Position numbers and translations under genes: made by a program
The notes under the pieces: model-generated
The model's database searches: none
What the model saw: the letters and a program-made list of their open reading frames with translations, nothing else
What the model was told of the DNA's origin: nothing
Shown here: positions 54,137-64,000 of the stretch, piece after piece
How positions within the stretch are numbered: the first letter of the stretch is position 1
Layout: each line of letters opens with the position of its first letter
Origin: Lineus longissimus
Taxonomy: Eukaryota > Nemertea > Pilidiophora > Heteronemertea > Lineidae
Reading direction: 5' to 3'
Length of the DNA stretch: 64,000 bases
Assembly: GCF_910592395.1 (NCBI RefSeq)
Contig: NC_088314.1
Coordinates: 12,030,001-12,094,000, forward strand

Positions 54137-55215
54137 ATGGTTTCATTCACTAGAGTTTTATCGATAGGCATATGTTATTTATTCCTAGTATCCTCATTAT
54201 TACCGATTAAGTACAGTAATATATTGATACAATTACACTCTCATCATTATTATCGTCACTATCACTTGTTATCTTTTCTTTATTCGTATATATGGTTACG
54301 TATTATAAACGCCTATTATACTTTCGCTTAGTCGTAATATTTAGCTATATGGTTTCATTCACTAGAGTTTTATCGATAGGCATATTGTGATGTTATTGAT
54401 GCCAAGTACTCATTATTACCGATTAGTACAGTAATATATTGATACAATTACACTCTCATCATTATTATCGTCACTATCACTTGTTATCTTTTCCTTATTC
54501 GTATATATGGTTGCGTATTATAAACGCCTATTATACATTCGCTTAGTCGTAATATTTAGCTATATGGTTTCATTCACTAGAGTTTTATCGATAGACTTAT
54601 GTTATTTATTCCTAGTATCCTCATTATTACCGATTAAGTACAGTAATATATTGATACAATTACACTCTCATCATTATTATCGTCACTCTCACTTGTTATC
54701 TTTTCCTTATTCGTATATATGGTTACGTATTATAAACGCCTATTATACTTTCGCTTAGTCGTAATATTTAGCTATATGGTTTCATTCACTAGAGTTTTAT
54801 CGATAGACTTATGTTATTTATTCCTAGTATCCTCATTATTACCGATTAGTACAGTAATATATTGATACAATTACACTCTCATCATTATTATCGTCACTAT
54901 CACTTGTTATCTTTTCTTTATTCGTATATATGGTTACGTATTATAAACGCCTATTATACTTTTGCTTAGCCGTAATAATTAGTTATATGGTTTCATTCAC
55001 TCCGTGAAACCTTGAGTTTTATCGATAGGCATATTGTGATTTCATTTATTCCTAGTATCCGCATTATTACCGATTAAGTACAGTAATATATTGATACAAT
55101 TACACTCTCATCATTATTATCGTCACTATCACTTGTTATCTTTTCCTTATTGGTATATATGGTTACGTATTATAAACGCCTTTTATACTTTCGCTTAGTC
55201 GTAATATTTAGCTAT
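54137..55215 (+). repeat. HOR unit S following X
   Basis: A-B-C-D-E, 1079 bp, A of the post-X form with ttttctttattcg near 54275. B has a private gatgccaag at 54401. Confidence 0.93.
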
Positions 55216-56222
55216 ATGGTTTCATTCACTAGAGTTTTATCGATAGGCATATGTTATTTATTCCTAGTATCCTCATTATTACCGATTAAGTACAGTAATA
55301 TATTGATACAATTACACTCTCATCATTATAATCGTCACTATCACTTGTTATCTTTTCCTTATTCGTATATATGGTTACGTATTATAAACGCCTATTATAC
55401 TTTCGCTTAGTCGTAATATTTAGCTATATGGTTTCATTCACTAGAGTTTTATCGATAGGCATATTGTGATGTTATTGATTCCAAGTACTCATTATTACCG
55501 ATTAGTACAGTAATATATTGATACAATTACACTCTCATCATTATTATCGTCACTATCACTTGTTATCTTTTCCTTATTCGTATATATGGTTGCGTATTAT
55601 AAACGCCTATTATACATTCGCTTAGTCGTAATATTTAGCAATATGGTTTCATTCACTAGAGTTTTATCGATAAGCATATTGTGATGTTATTTATTCCTAG
55701 TATCCTCATTATTACCGACTAATTACAGTAATATATATTATCGTCACTATTATACTTTTGCTTAGTCGTAATATTTAGCTATATGGTTTCATTCACTAGA
55801 GTTTTATCGATAGACTTATGTTATTTATTCCTAGTATCCTCATTATTACCGATTAGTACAGTAATATATTGATACAATTACACTCTCATCATTATTATCG
55901 TCACTATCACTTGTTATCTTTTCTTTATTCGTATATATGGTTACGTATTATAAACGCCTATTATACTTTTGCTTAGCCGTAATAATTAGTTATATGGTTT
56001 CATTCACTCCGTGAAACCTTGAGTTTTATCGATAGGCATATTGTGATTTCATTTATTCCTAGTATCCGCATTATTACCGATTAAGTACAGTAATATATTG
56101 ATACAATTACACTCTCATCATTATAATCGTCACTATCACTTGTTATCTTTTCCTTATTGGTATATATGGTTACGTATTATAAACGCCTATTATACTTTCG
56201 CTTAGTCGTAATATTTAGCTAT
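55216..56222 (+). repeat. HOR unit L with fused F/G (1007 bp)
   Basis: A 55216, B 55428, then one 140-bp monomer (55643-55782) that starts as F (gactaattac) and ends as G, then D 55783 and E 55994. The unit is exactly one F (195 bp) shorter than L. E carries cattataatcg, an A-type variant. Confidence 0.92.
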
Positions 56223-57301
56223 ATGGTTTCATTCACTAGAGTTTTATCGATAGGCATATGTTATTTATTCCTAGTATCCTCATTATTACCGATTAAGTAC
56301 AGTAATATATTGATACAATTACACTCTCATCATTATAATCGTCACTATCACTTGTTATCTTTTCCTTATTCGTATATATGGTTACGTATTATAAACGCCT
56401 ATTATACTTTCGCTTAGTCGTAATATTTAGCTATATGGTTTCATTCACTAGAGTTTTATCGATAGGCATATTGTGATGTTATTGATTCCAAGTACTCATT
56501 ATTACCGATTAGTACAGTAATATATTGATACAATTACACTCTCATCATTATTATCGTCACTATCACTTGTTATCTTTTCCTTATTCGTATATATGGTTGC
56601 GTATTATAAACGCCTATTATACATTCGCTTAGTCGTAATATTTAGCTATATGGTTTCATTCACTAGAGTTTTATCGATAGACTTATGTTATTTATTCCTA
56701 GTATCCTCATTATTACCGATTAAGTACAGTAATATATTGATACAATTACACTCTCATCATTATTATCGTCACTCTCACTTGTTATCTTTTCCTTATTCGT
56801 ATATATGGTTACGTATTATAAACGCCTATTATACTTTCGCTTAGTCGTAATATTTAGCTATATGGTTTCATTCACTAGCGTTTTATCGATAGACTTATGT
56901 TATTTATTCCTAGTATCCTCATTATTACCGATTAGTACAGTAATATATTGATACAATTACACTCTCATCATTATTATCGTCACTATCACTTGTTATCTTT
57001 TCTTTATTCGTATATATGGTTACGTATTATAAACGCCTATTATACTTTTGCTTAGCCGTAATAATTAGTTATATGGTTTCATTCACTCCGTGAAACCTTG
57101 AGTTTTATCGATAGGCATATTGTGATTTCATTTATTCCTAGTATCCGCATTATTACCGATTAAGTACAGTAATATATTGATACAATTACACTCTCATCAT
57201 TATTATCGTCACTATCACTTGTTATCTTTTCCTTATTGGTATATATGGTTACGTATTATAAACGCCTTTTATACTTTCGCTTAGTCGTAATATTTAGCTA
57301 T
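56223..57301 (+). repeat. HOR unit S
   Basis: A-B-C-D-E, 1079 bp, with a private cactagcg at 56879 in D. Confidence 0.94.
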
Positions 57302-58503
57302 ATGGTTTCATTCACTAGAGTTTTATCGATAGGCATATGTTATTTATTCCTAGTATCCTCATTATTACCGATTAAGTACAGTAATATATTGATACAATTA
57401 CACTCTCATCATTATAATCGTCACTATCACTTGTTATCTTTTCCTTATTCGTATATATGGTTACGTATTATAAACGCCTATTATACTTTCGCTTAGTCGT
57501 AATATTTAGCTATATGGTTTCATTCACTAGAGTTTTATCGATAGGCATATTGTGATGTTATTGATTCCAAGTACTCATTATTACCGATTAGTACAGTAAT
57601 ATATTGATACAATTACACTCTCATCATTATTATCGTCACTATCACTTGTTATCTTTTCCTTATTCGTATATATGGTTGCGTATTATAAACGCCTATTATA
57701 CATTCGCTTAGTCGTAATATTTAGCAATATGGTTTCATTCACTAGAGTTTTATCGATAAGCATATTGTGATGTTATTTATTCCTAGTATCCTCATTATTA
57801 CCGACTAATTACAGTAATATATATTATCGTCACTATTATATATTTTCTTTTTCTTTATGCGTATATATGGTTACGTATTATAAACGCCTATTATACTTTC
57901 ACTTAGTTGTAATATTTAGCTATATGGCTTCATTCACTAGAGTTTTATCGATAAGCATATTGTGATGTTATTTATTCCTAGTATCCTCATTATTACCGAC
58001 TAAGTACAGTAATATATATTATCGTCACTATTATACTTTTGCTTAGTCGTAATATTTAGCTATATGGTTTCATTCACTAGAGTTTTATCGATAGACTTAT
58101 GTTATTTATTCCTAGTATCCTCATTATTACCGATTAGTACAGTAATATATTGATACAATTACACTCTCATCATTATTATCGTCACTATCACTTGTTATCT
58201 TTTCTTTATTCGTATATATGGTTACGTATTATAAACGCCTATTATACTTTTGCTTAGCCGTAATAATTAGTTATATGGTTTCATTCACTCCGTGAAACCT
58301 TGAGTTTTATCGATAGGCATATTGTGATTTCATTTATTCCTAGTATCCGCATTATTACCGATTAAGTACAGTAATATATTGATACAATTACACTCTCATC
58401 ATTATTATCGTCACTATCACTTGTTATCTTTTCCTTATTGGTATATATGGTTACGTATTATAAACGCCTATTATACTTTCGCTTAGTCGTAATATTTAGC
58501 TAT
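57302..58503 (+). repeat. HOR unit L (last regular unit)
   Basis: A-B-F-G-D-E, 1202 bp, final E of the cctattat form. Confidence 0.94.
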
Positions 58504-59353
58504 ATGGTTTCATTCACTAGAGTTTTATCGATAGGCATATGTTATTTATTCCTAGTATCCTCATTATTACCGATTAAGTACAGTAATATATTGATACAAT
58601 TACACTCTCATCATTATAATCGTCACTATCACTTGTTATCTTTTCCTTATTCGTATATATGGTTACGTATTATAAACGCCTATTATACTTTCGCTTAGTC
58701 GTAATATTTAGCTATATGGTTTCATTCACTAGAGTTTTATCGATAGGCATATTGTGATGTTATTGATTCCAAGTACTCATTATTACCGATTAGTACAGTA
58801 ATATATTGATACAATTACACTCTCATCATTATTATCGTCACTATCACTTGTTATCTTTTCCTTATTCGTATATATGGTTGCGTATTATAAACGCCTATTA
58901 TACATTCGCTTAGTCGTAATATTTAGCTATATGGTTTCATTCACTAGAGTTTTATCGATAGACTTATGTTATTTATTCCTAGTATCCTCATTATTACCGA
59001 TTAAGTACAGTAATATATTGATACAATTACACTCTCATCATTATTATCGTCACTCTCACTTGTTATCTTTTCCTTATTCGTATATATGGTTACGTATTAT
59101 AAACGCCTATTATACTTTCGCTTAGTCGTAATATTTAGCTATATGGTTTCATTCACTAGAGTTTTATCGATAGACTTATGTTATTTATTCCTAGTATCCT
59201 CATTATTACCGATTAGTACAGTAATATATTGATACAATTACACTCTCATCATTATTATCGTCACTATCACTTGTTATCTTTTCCTTATTGGTATATATGG
59301 TTACGTATTATAAACGCCTTTTATACTTTCGCTTAGTCGTAATATTTAGCAAT
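58504..59353 (+). repeat. Broken S unit (A-B-C-D/E hybrid)
   Basis: A 58504, B 58716, C 58931, then a 211-bp monomer (59143-59353) that starts as D and, between gattagtac and cttattggta, switches to an E end with ccttttat. It then reads agcaatatgg and leads into F, a junction normally made by B. Confidence 0.9.
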
Positions 59354-59883
59354 ATGGTTTCATTCACTAGAGTTTTATCGATAAGCATATTGTGATGTTA
59401 TTTATTCCTAGTATCCTCATTATTACCGACTAATTACAGTAATATATATTATCGTCACTATTATATATTTTCTTTTTCTTTATGCGTATATATGGTTACG
59501 TATTATAAACGCCTATTATACTTTCACTTAGTTGTAATATTTAGCTATATGGCTTCATTCACTAGAGTTTTATCGATAAGCATATTGTGATGTTATTTAT
59601 TCCTAGTATCCTCATTATTACCGACTAATTACAGTAATATATATTATCGTCACTATTATATATTTTCTTTTTCTTTATGCGTATATATGGTTACGTATTA
59701 TAAACGCCTATTATACTTTCACTTAGTTGTAATATTTAGCTATATGGCTTCATTCACTAGAGTTTTATCGATAAGCATATTGTGATGTTATTTATTCCTA
59801 GTATCCTCATTATTACCGACTAAGTACAGTAATATATATTATCGTCACTATTATACTTTTGCTTAGTCGTAATATTTAGCTAT
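59354..59883 (+). repeat. F-F-G run (doubled F)
   Basis: F 59354, F 59549, G 59744. The second F begins with atggcttcattc, the start normally belonging to G, as expected if an F-G junction was reset by unequal exchange. Confidence 0.9.
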
Positions 59884-61085
59884 ATGGTTTCATGCACTAG
59901 AGTTTTATCGATAGGCATATGTTATTTATTCCTAGTATCCTCATTATTACCGATTAAGTACAGTAATATATTGATACAATTACACTCTCATCATTATAAT
60001 CGTCACTATCACTTGTTATCTTTTCCTTATTCGTATATATGGTTACGTATTATAAACGCCTATTATACTTTCGCTTAGTCGTAATATTTAGCTATATGGT
60101 TTCATTCACTAGAGTTTTATCGATAGGCATATTGTGATGTTATTGATTCCAAGTACTCATTATTACCGATTAGTACAGTAATATATTGATACAATTACAC
60201 TCTCATCATTATTATCGTCACTATCACTTGTTATCTTTTCCTTATTCGTATATATGGTTGCGTATTATAAACGCCTATTATACATTCGCTTAGTCGTAAT
60301 ATTTAGCAATATGGTTTCATTCACTAGAGTTTTATCGATAAGCATATTGTGATGTTATTTATTCCTAGTATCCTCATTATTACCGACTAATTACAGTAAT
60401 ATATATTATCGTCACTATTATATATTTTCTTTTTCTTTATGCGTATATATGGTTACGTATTATAAACGCCTATTATACTTTCACTTAGTTGTAATATTTA
60501 GCTATATGGCTTCATTCACTAGAGTTTTATCGATAAGCATATTGTGATGTTATTTATTCCTAGTATCCTCATTATTACCGACTAAGTACAGTAATATATA
60601 TTATCGTCACTATTATACTTTTGCTTAGTCGTAATATTTAGCTATATGGTTTCATTCACTAGAGTTTTATCGATAGACTTATGTTATTTATTCCTAGTAT
60701 CCTCATTATTACCGATTAGTACAGTAATATATTGATACAATTACACTCTCATCATTATTATCGTCACTACCACTTGTTATCTTTTCTTTATTCGTATATA
60801 TGGTTACGTATTATAAACGCCTATTATACTTTTGCTTAGCCGTAATAATTAGTTATATGGTTTCATTCACTCCGTGAAACCTTGAGTTTTATCGATAGGC
60901 ATATTGTGATTTCATTTATTCCTAGTATCCGCATTATTACCGATTAAGTACAGTAATATATTGATACAATTACACTCTCATCATTATTATCGTCACTATC
61001 ACTTGTTATCTTTTCTTTATTCGTATATATGGTTACGTATTATAAACGCCTATTATACTTTCGCTTAGTCGTAATATTTAGCTAT
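59884..61085 (+). repeat. HOR unit L, right-hand zone
   Basis: A 59884 (private catgcactag), B 60096, F 60311, G 60506, D 60646 (private cgtcactacc at 60770), E 60857. E ends with ttttctttattcg rather than cttattggta, so its distal part is of another type. Confidence 0.92.
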
Positions 61086-62075
61086 ATGGTTTCATTCACT
61101 AGAGTTTTATCGATAGGCATATTGTGATGTTATTGATTCCAAGTACTCATTATTACCGATTAGTACAGTAATATATTGATACAATTACACTCTCATCATT
61201 ATTATCGTCACTATCACTTGTTATCTTTTCCTTATTCGTATATATGGTTGCGTATTATAAACGCCTATTATACATTCGCTTAGTCGTAATATTTAGCAAT
61301 ATGGTTTCATTCACTAGAGTTTTATCGATAAGCATATTGTGATGTTATTTATTCCTAGTATCCTCATTATTACCGACTAATTACAGTAATATATATTATC
61401 GTCACTATTATATATTTTCTTTTTCTTTATGCGTATATATGGTTACGTATTATAAACGCCTATTATACTTTCACTTAGTTGTAATATTTAGCTATATGGC
61501 TTCATTCACTAGAGTTTTATCGATAAGCATATTGTGATGTTATTTATTCCTAGTATCCTCATTATTACCGACTAAGTACAGTAATATATATTATCGTCAC
61601 TATTATACTTATGCTTAGTCGTAATATTTAGCTATATGGTTTCATTCACTAGAGTTTTATCGATAGACTTATGTTATTTATTCCTAGTATCCTCATTATT
61701 ACCGATTAGTACAGTAATATATTGATACAATTACACTCTCATCATTATTATCGTCACTATCACTTGTTATCTTTTCTTTATTCGTATATATGGTTACGTA
61801 TTATAAACGCCTATTATACTTTTGCTTAGCCGTAATAATTAGTTATATGGTTTCATTCACTCCGTGAAACCTTGAGTTTTATCGATAGGCATATTGTGAT
61901 TTCATTTATTCCTAGTATCCGCATTATTACCGATTAAGTACAGTAATATATTGATACAATTACACTCTCATCATTATAATCGTCACTATCACTTGTTATC
62001 TTTTCTTTATTCGTATATATGGTTACGTATTATAAACGCCTATTATACTTTCGCTTAGTCGTAATATTTAGCTAT
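61086..62075 (+). repeat. HOR unit L lacking A (B-F-G-D-E, 990 bp)
   Basis: B 61086, F 61301, G 61496, D 61636, E 61847. The G monomer has a private ttatgcttag near 61611. E has cattataatcg and ttttctttattcg, so its distal half looks A- or D-like. Confidence 0.92.
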
Positions 62076-62942
62076 ATGGTTTCATTCACTAGAGTTTTAT
62101 CGATAGGCATATTGTGATGTTATTGATTCCAAGTACTCATTATTACCGATTAGTACAGTAATATATTGATACAATTACACTCTCATCATTATTATCGTCA
62201 CTATCACTTGTTATCTTTTCCTTATTCGTATATATGGTTACGTATTATAAACGCCTATTATACTTTCGCTTAGTCGTAATATTTAGCTATATGGTTTCAT
62301 TCACTAGAGTTTTATCGATAGACTTATGTTATTTATTCCTAGTATCCTCATTATTACCGATTAAGTACAGTAATATATTGATACAATTACACTCTCATCA
62401 TTATTATCGTCACTCTCACTTGTTATCTTTTCCTTATTCGTATATATGGTTACGTATTATAAACGCCTATTATACTTTCGCTTAGTCGTAATATTTAGCT
62501 ATATGGTTTCATTCACTAGAGTTTTATCGATAGACTTATGTTATTTATTCCTAGTATCCTCATTATTACCGATTAGTACAGTAATATATTGATACAATTA
62601 CACTCTCATCATTATTATCGTCACTATCACTTGTTATCTTTTCTTTATTCGTATATATGGTTACGTATTATAAACGCCTATTATACTTTTGCTTAGCCGT
62701 AATAATTAGTTATATGGTTTCATTCACTCCGTGAAACCTTGAGTTTTATCGATAGGCATATTGTGATTTCATTTATTCCTAGTATCCGCATTATTACCGA
62801 TTAAGTACAGTAATATATTGATACAATTACACTCTCATCATTATTATCGTCACTATCACTTGTTATCTTTTCCTTATTGGTATATATAGTTACGTATTAT
62901 AAACGCCTATTATACTTTCGCTTAGTCGTAATATTTAGCTAT
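62076..62942 (+). repeat. HOR unit S lacking A (B-C-D-E, 867 bp)
   Basis: B 62076 (ending tacg and actttcgc rather than tgcg and acattcgc), C 62291, D 62503, E 62714 with tatatagttacg near its end. Confidence 0.92.
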
Positions 62943-63382
62943 ATGGTTTCATTCACTAGAGTTTTATCGATAGGCATATGTTATTTATTCCTAGTATCCT
63001 CATTATTACCGATTAGTACAGTAATATATTGATACAATTACACTCTCATCATTATAATCGTCACTATCACTTGTTATCTTTTCTTTATTCGTATATATGG
63101 TTACGTATTATAAACGCCTATTATACTTTTGCTTAGCCGTAATAATTAGTTATATGGTTTCATTCACTCCGTGAAACCTTGAGTTTTATCGATAGGCATA
63201 TTGTGATTTCATTTATTCCTAGTATCCGCATTATTACCGATTAAGTACAGTAATATATTGATACAATTACACTCTCATCATTATAATCGTCACTATCACT
63301 TGTTATCTTTTCTTTATTCGTATATATGGTTACGTATTATAAACGCCTATTATACTTTCGCTTAGTCGTAATATTTAGCTAT
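62943..63382 (+). repeat. A/D hybrid plus E
   Basis: The monomer at 62943-63153 (211 bp) starts as A (ggcatatgtt), has D's gattagtac, A's cattataatcg and D's end (ttttgcttagcc), so at least two switches are visible. E follows (63154), again with cattataatcg and a ttttctttattcg end. Confidence 0.9.
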
Positions 63383-64000
63383 ATGGTTTCATTCACTAGA
63401 GTTTTATCGATAGGCATATTGTGATGTTATTGATTCCAAGTACTCATTATTACCGATTAGTACAGTAATATATTGATACAATTACACTCTCATCATTATT
63501 ATCGTCACTATCACTTGTTATCTTTTCCTTATTCGTATATATGGTTGCGTATTATAAACGCCTATTATACATTCGCTTAGTCGTAATATTTAGCAATATG
63601 GTTTCATTCACTAGAGTTTTATCGATAAGCATATTGTGATGTTATTTATTCCTAGTATCCTCATTATTACCGACTAATTACAGTAATATATATTATCGTC
63701 ACTATTATATATTTTCTTTTTCTTTATGCGTATATATGGTTACGTATTATAAACGCCTATTATACTTTCACTTAGTTGTAATATTTAGCTATATGGCTTC
63801 ATTCACTAGAGTTTTATCGATAAGCATATTGTGATGTTATTTATTCCTAGTATCCTCATTATTACCGACTAAGTACAGTAATATATATTATCGTCACTAT
63901 TATACTTTTGCTTAGTCGTAATATTTAGCTATATGGTTTCATTCACTAGAGTTTTATCGATAGACTTATGTTATTTATTCCTAGTATCCTCATTATTACC
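63383..64000 (+). repeat. L unit lacking A, cut by window end (B-F-G-D partial)
   Basis: B 63383, F 63598, G 63793, D from 63933 to the window end. E is again followed directly by B, so a B-F-G-D-E form lacking A is spreading in this zone. The array continues beyond the window. Confidence 0.92.

Larger units (their letters stand above)
1..64000. repeat. AT-rich satellite DNA array, about 212-bp monomer, head-to-tail
   Basis: Every part of the window can be parsed into variants of one monomer that begins with atgg(t/c)ttcattc and carries, in order, cactagagtttt, tatcgata, a cattattaccga block, agtacagtaatatat, an ATT/ATC triplet tract, a cgtatatatgg block, aaacgcctattat and cgtaatattta. Full-length types are 211-229 bp and derived short types are 195 and 140 bp. 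All copies have the same orientation; I saw no inversion. No non-satellite insertion was found. Such arrays are typical of eukaryotic centromeric, pericentromeric or other constitutive heterochromatin (general knowledge). The position on a chromosome and the species cannot be told from this window. Family not recognised. Confidence 0.97.

Noticed and set aside
1-64000. CRISPR array, because of direct repeats at regular spacing.
   Set aside because: The repeats are contiguous monomers of about 212 bp with related, not unique, sequence between conserved words; there are no 28-37-bp repeats with unique spacers and no cas genes.
1-64000. Transposable element or terminal inverted or long terminal repeats as the source of the array.
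   Set aside because: No inverted copies, no target-site duplications, and no reverse transcriptase, transposase or integrase coding sequence in any frame.
1-64000. Mitochondrial or bacterial origin, because of high A+T.
   Set aside because: No organellar or bacterial gene, tRNA or rRNA appears in 64 kb; organelle genomes do not carry HOR satellites of this size.

Overview
The whole 64 kb window is one uninterrupted tandem satellite DNA array. I see no protein-coding gene, tRNA, rRNA, transposon, CRISPR array or unique sequence. All repeats run head to tail in the same orientation. The basic monomer is about 212 bp, and the commonest version (type A, e.g. 27426-27637) counts by hand as 60 A, 91 T, 37 C, 24 G, so about 71% A+T with a strongly T-rich plus strand. 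Such an array points to eukaryotic (peri)centromeric or other heterochromatin. I do not recognise the family or species. CpG in monomer A is about twice the expectation from base composition (8 seen, about 4.2 expected), which argues weakly against a genome with heavy CpG methylation such as a vertebrate. All monomer boundaries below are placed at the motif atgg(t/c)ttcattc, which starts almost every monomer.

Seven monomer types explain the right two thirds: A 212, B 215, C 212, D 211, E 229, F 195 and G 140 bp. They form higher-order repeats (HORs): S = A-B-C-D-E (1079 bp), L = A-B-F-G-D-E (1202 bp) and X = A-B-C-B-C-D-E (1506 bp). A further level exists: X-S-S-L is a 4866-bp, 23-monomer super-unit that occurs twice with the same order and length (29707-34572 and 47765-52630). 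Private variants stay in phase with it: the E monomer ending an L unit reads cctattat while E ending S or X reads ccttttat, and the A monomer following an X unit lacks a variant carried by the other A copies.

Layout. 1-19878: an older, mixed array with more monomer types, truncated and fused monomers, a recurring 518-bp composite block, and nested segmental tandem duplications (periods 564, 1492, 1664 and 1912 bp; longer-range copies at 5098, 11915 and 14384 bp). 19879-22388: first regular L and S units. 22389-27425: return to mixed material, including a 2.2 kb copy of sequence at about 9.1-11.4 kb. 27426-36078: regular S/L/X. 36079-37988: one A followed by an eight-monomer old-style block, a copy of 25728-27425 at a distance of 10563 bp. 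37989-59142: regular S/L/X with deletions and fusions of whole monomers. 59143-64000: HOR order breaks down again (lost A monomers, doubled F, hybrid D/E and A/D).

Short plus-strand reading frames of 62-98 codons recur in nearly every monomer, but they are by-products of the T/C-rich repeat and I do not annotate them as genes. The interest lies in the array architecture: layered ages, phased super-HORs, and exact deletion and crossover footprints that let the history of the array be read.
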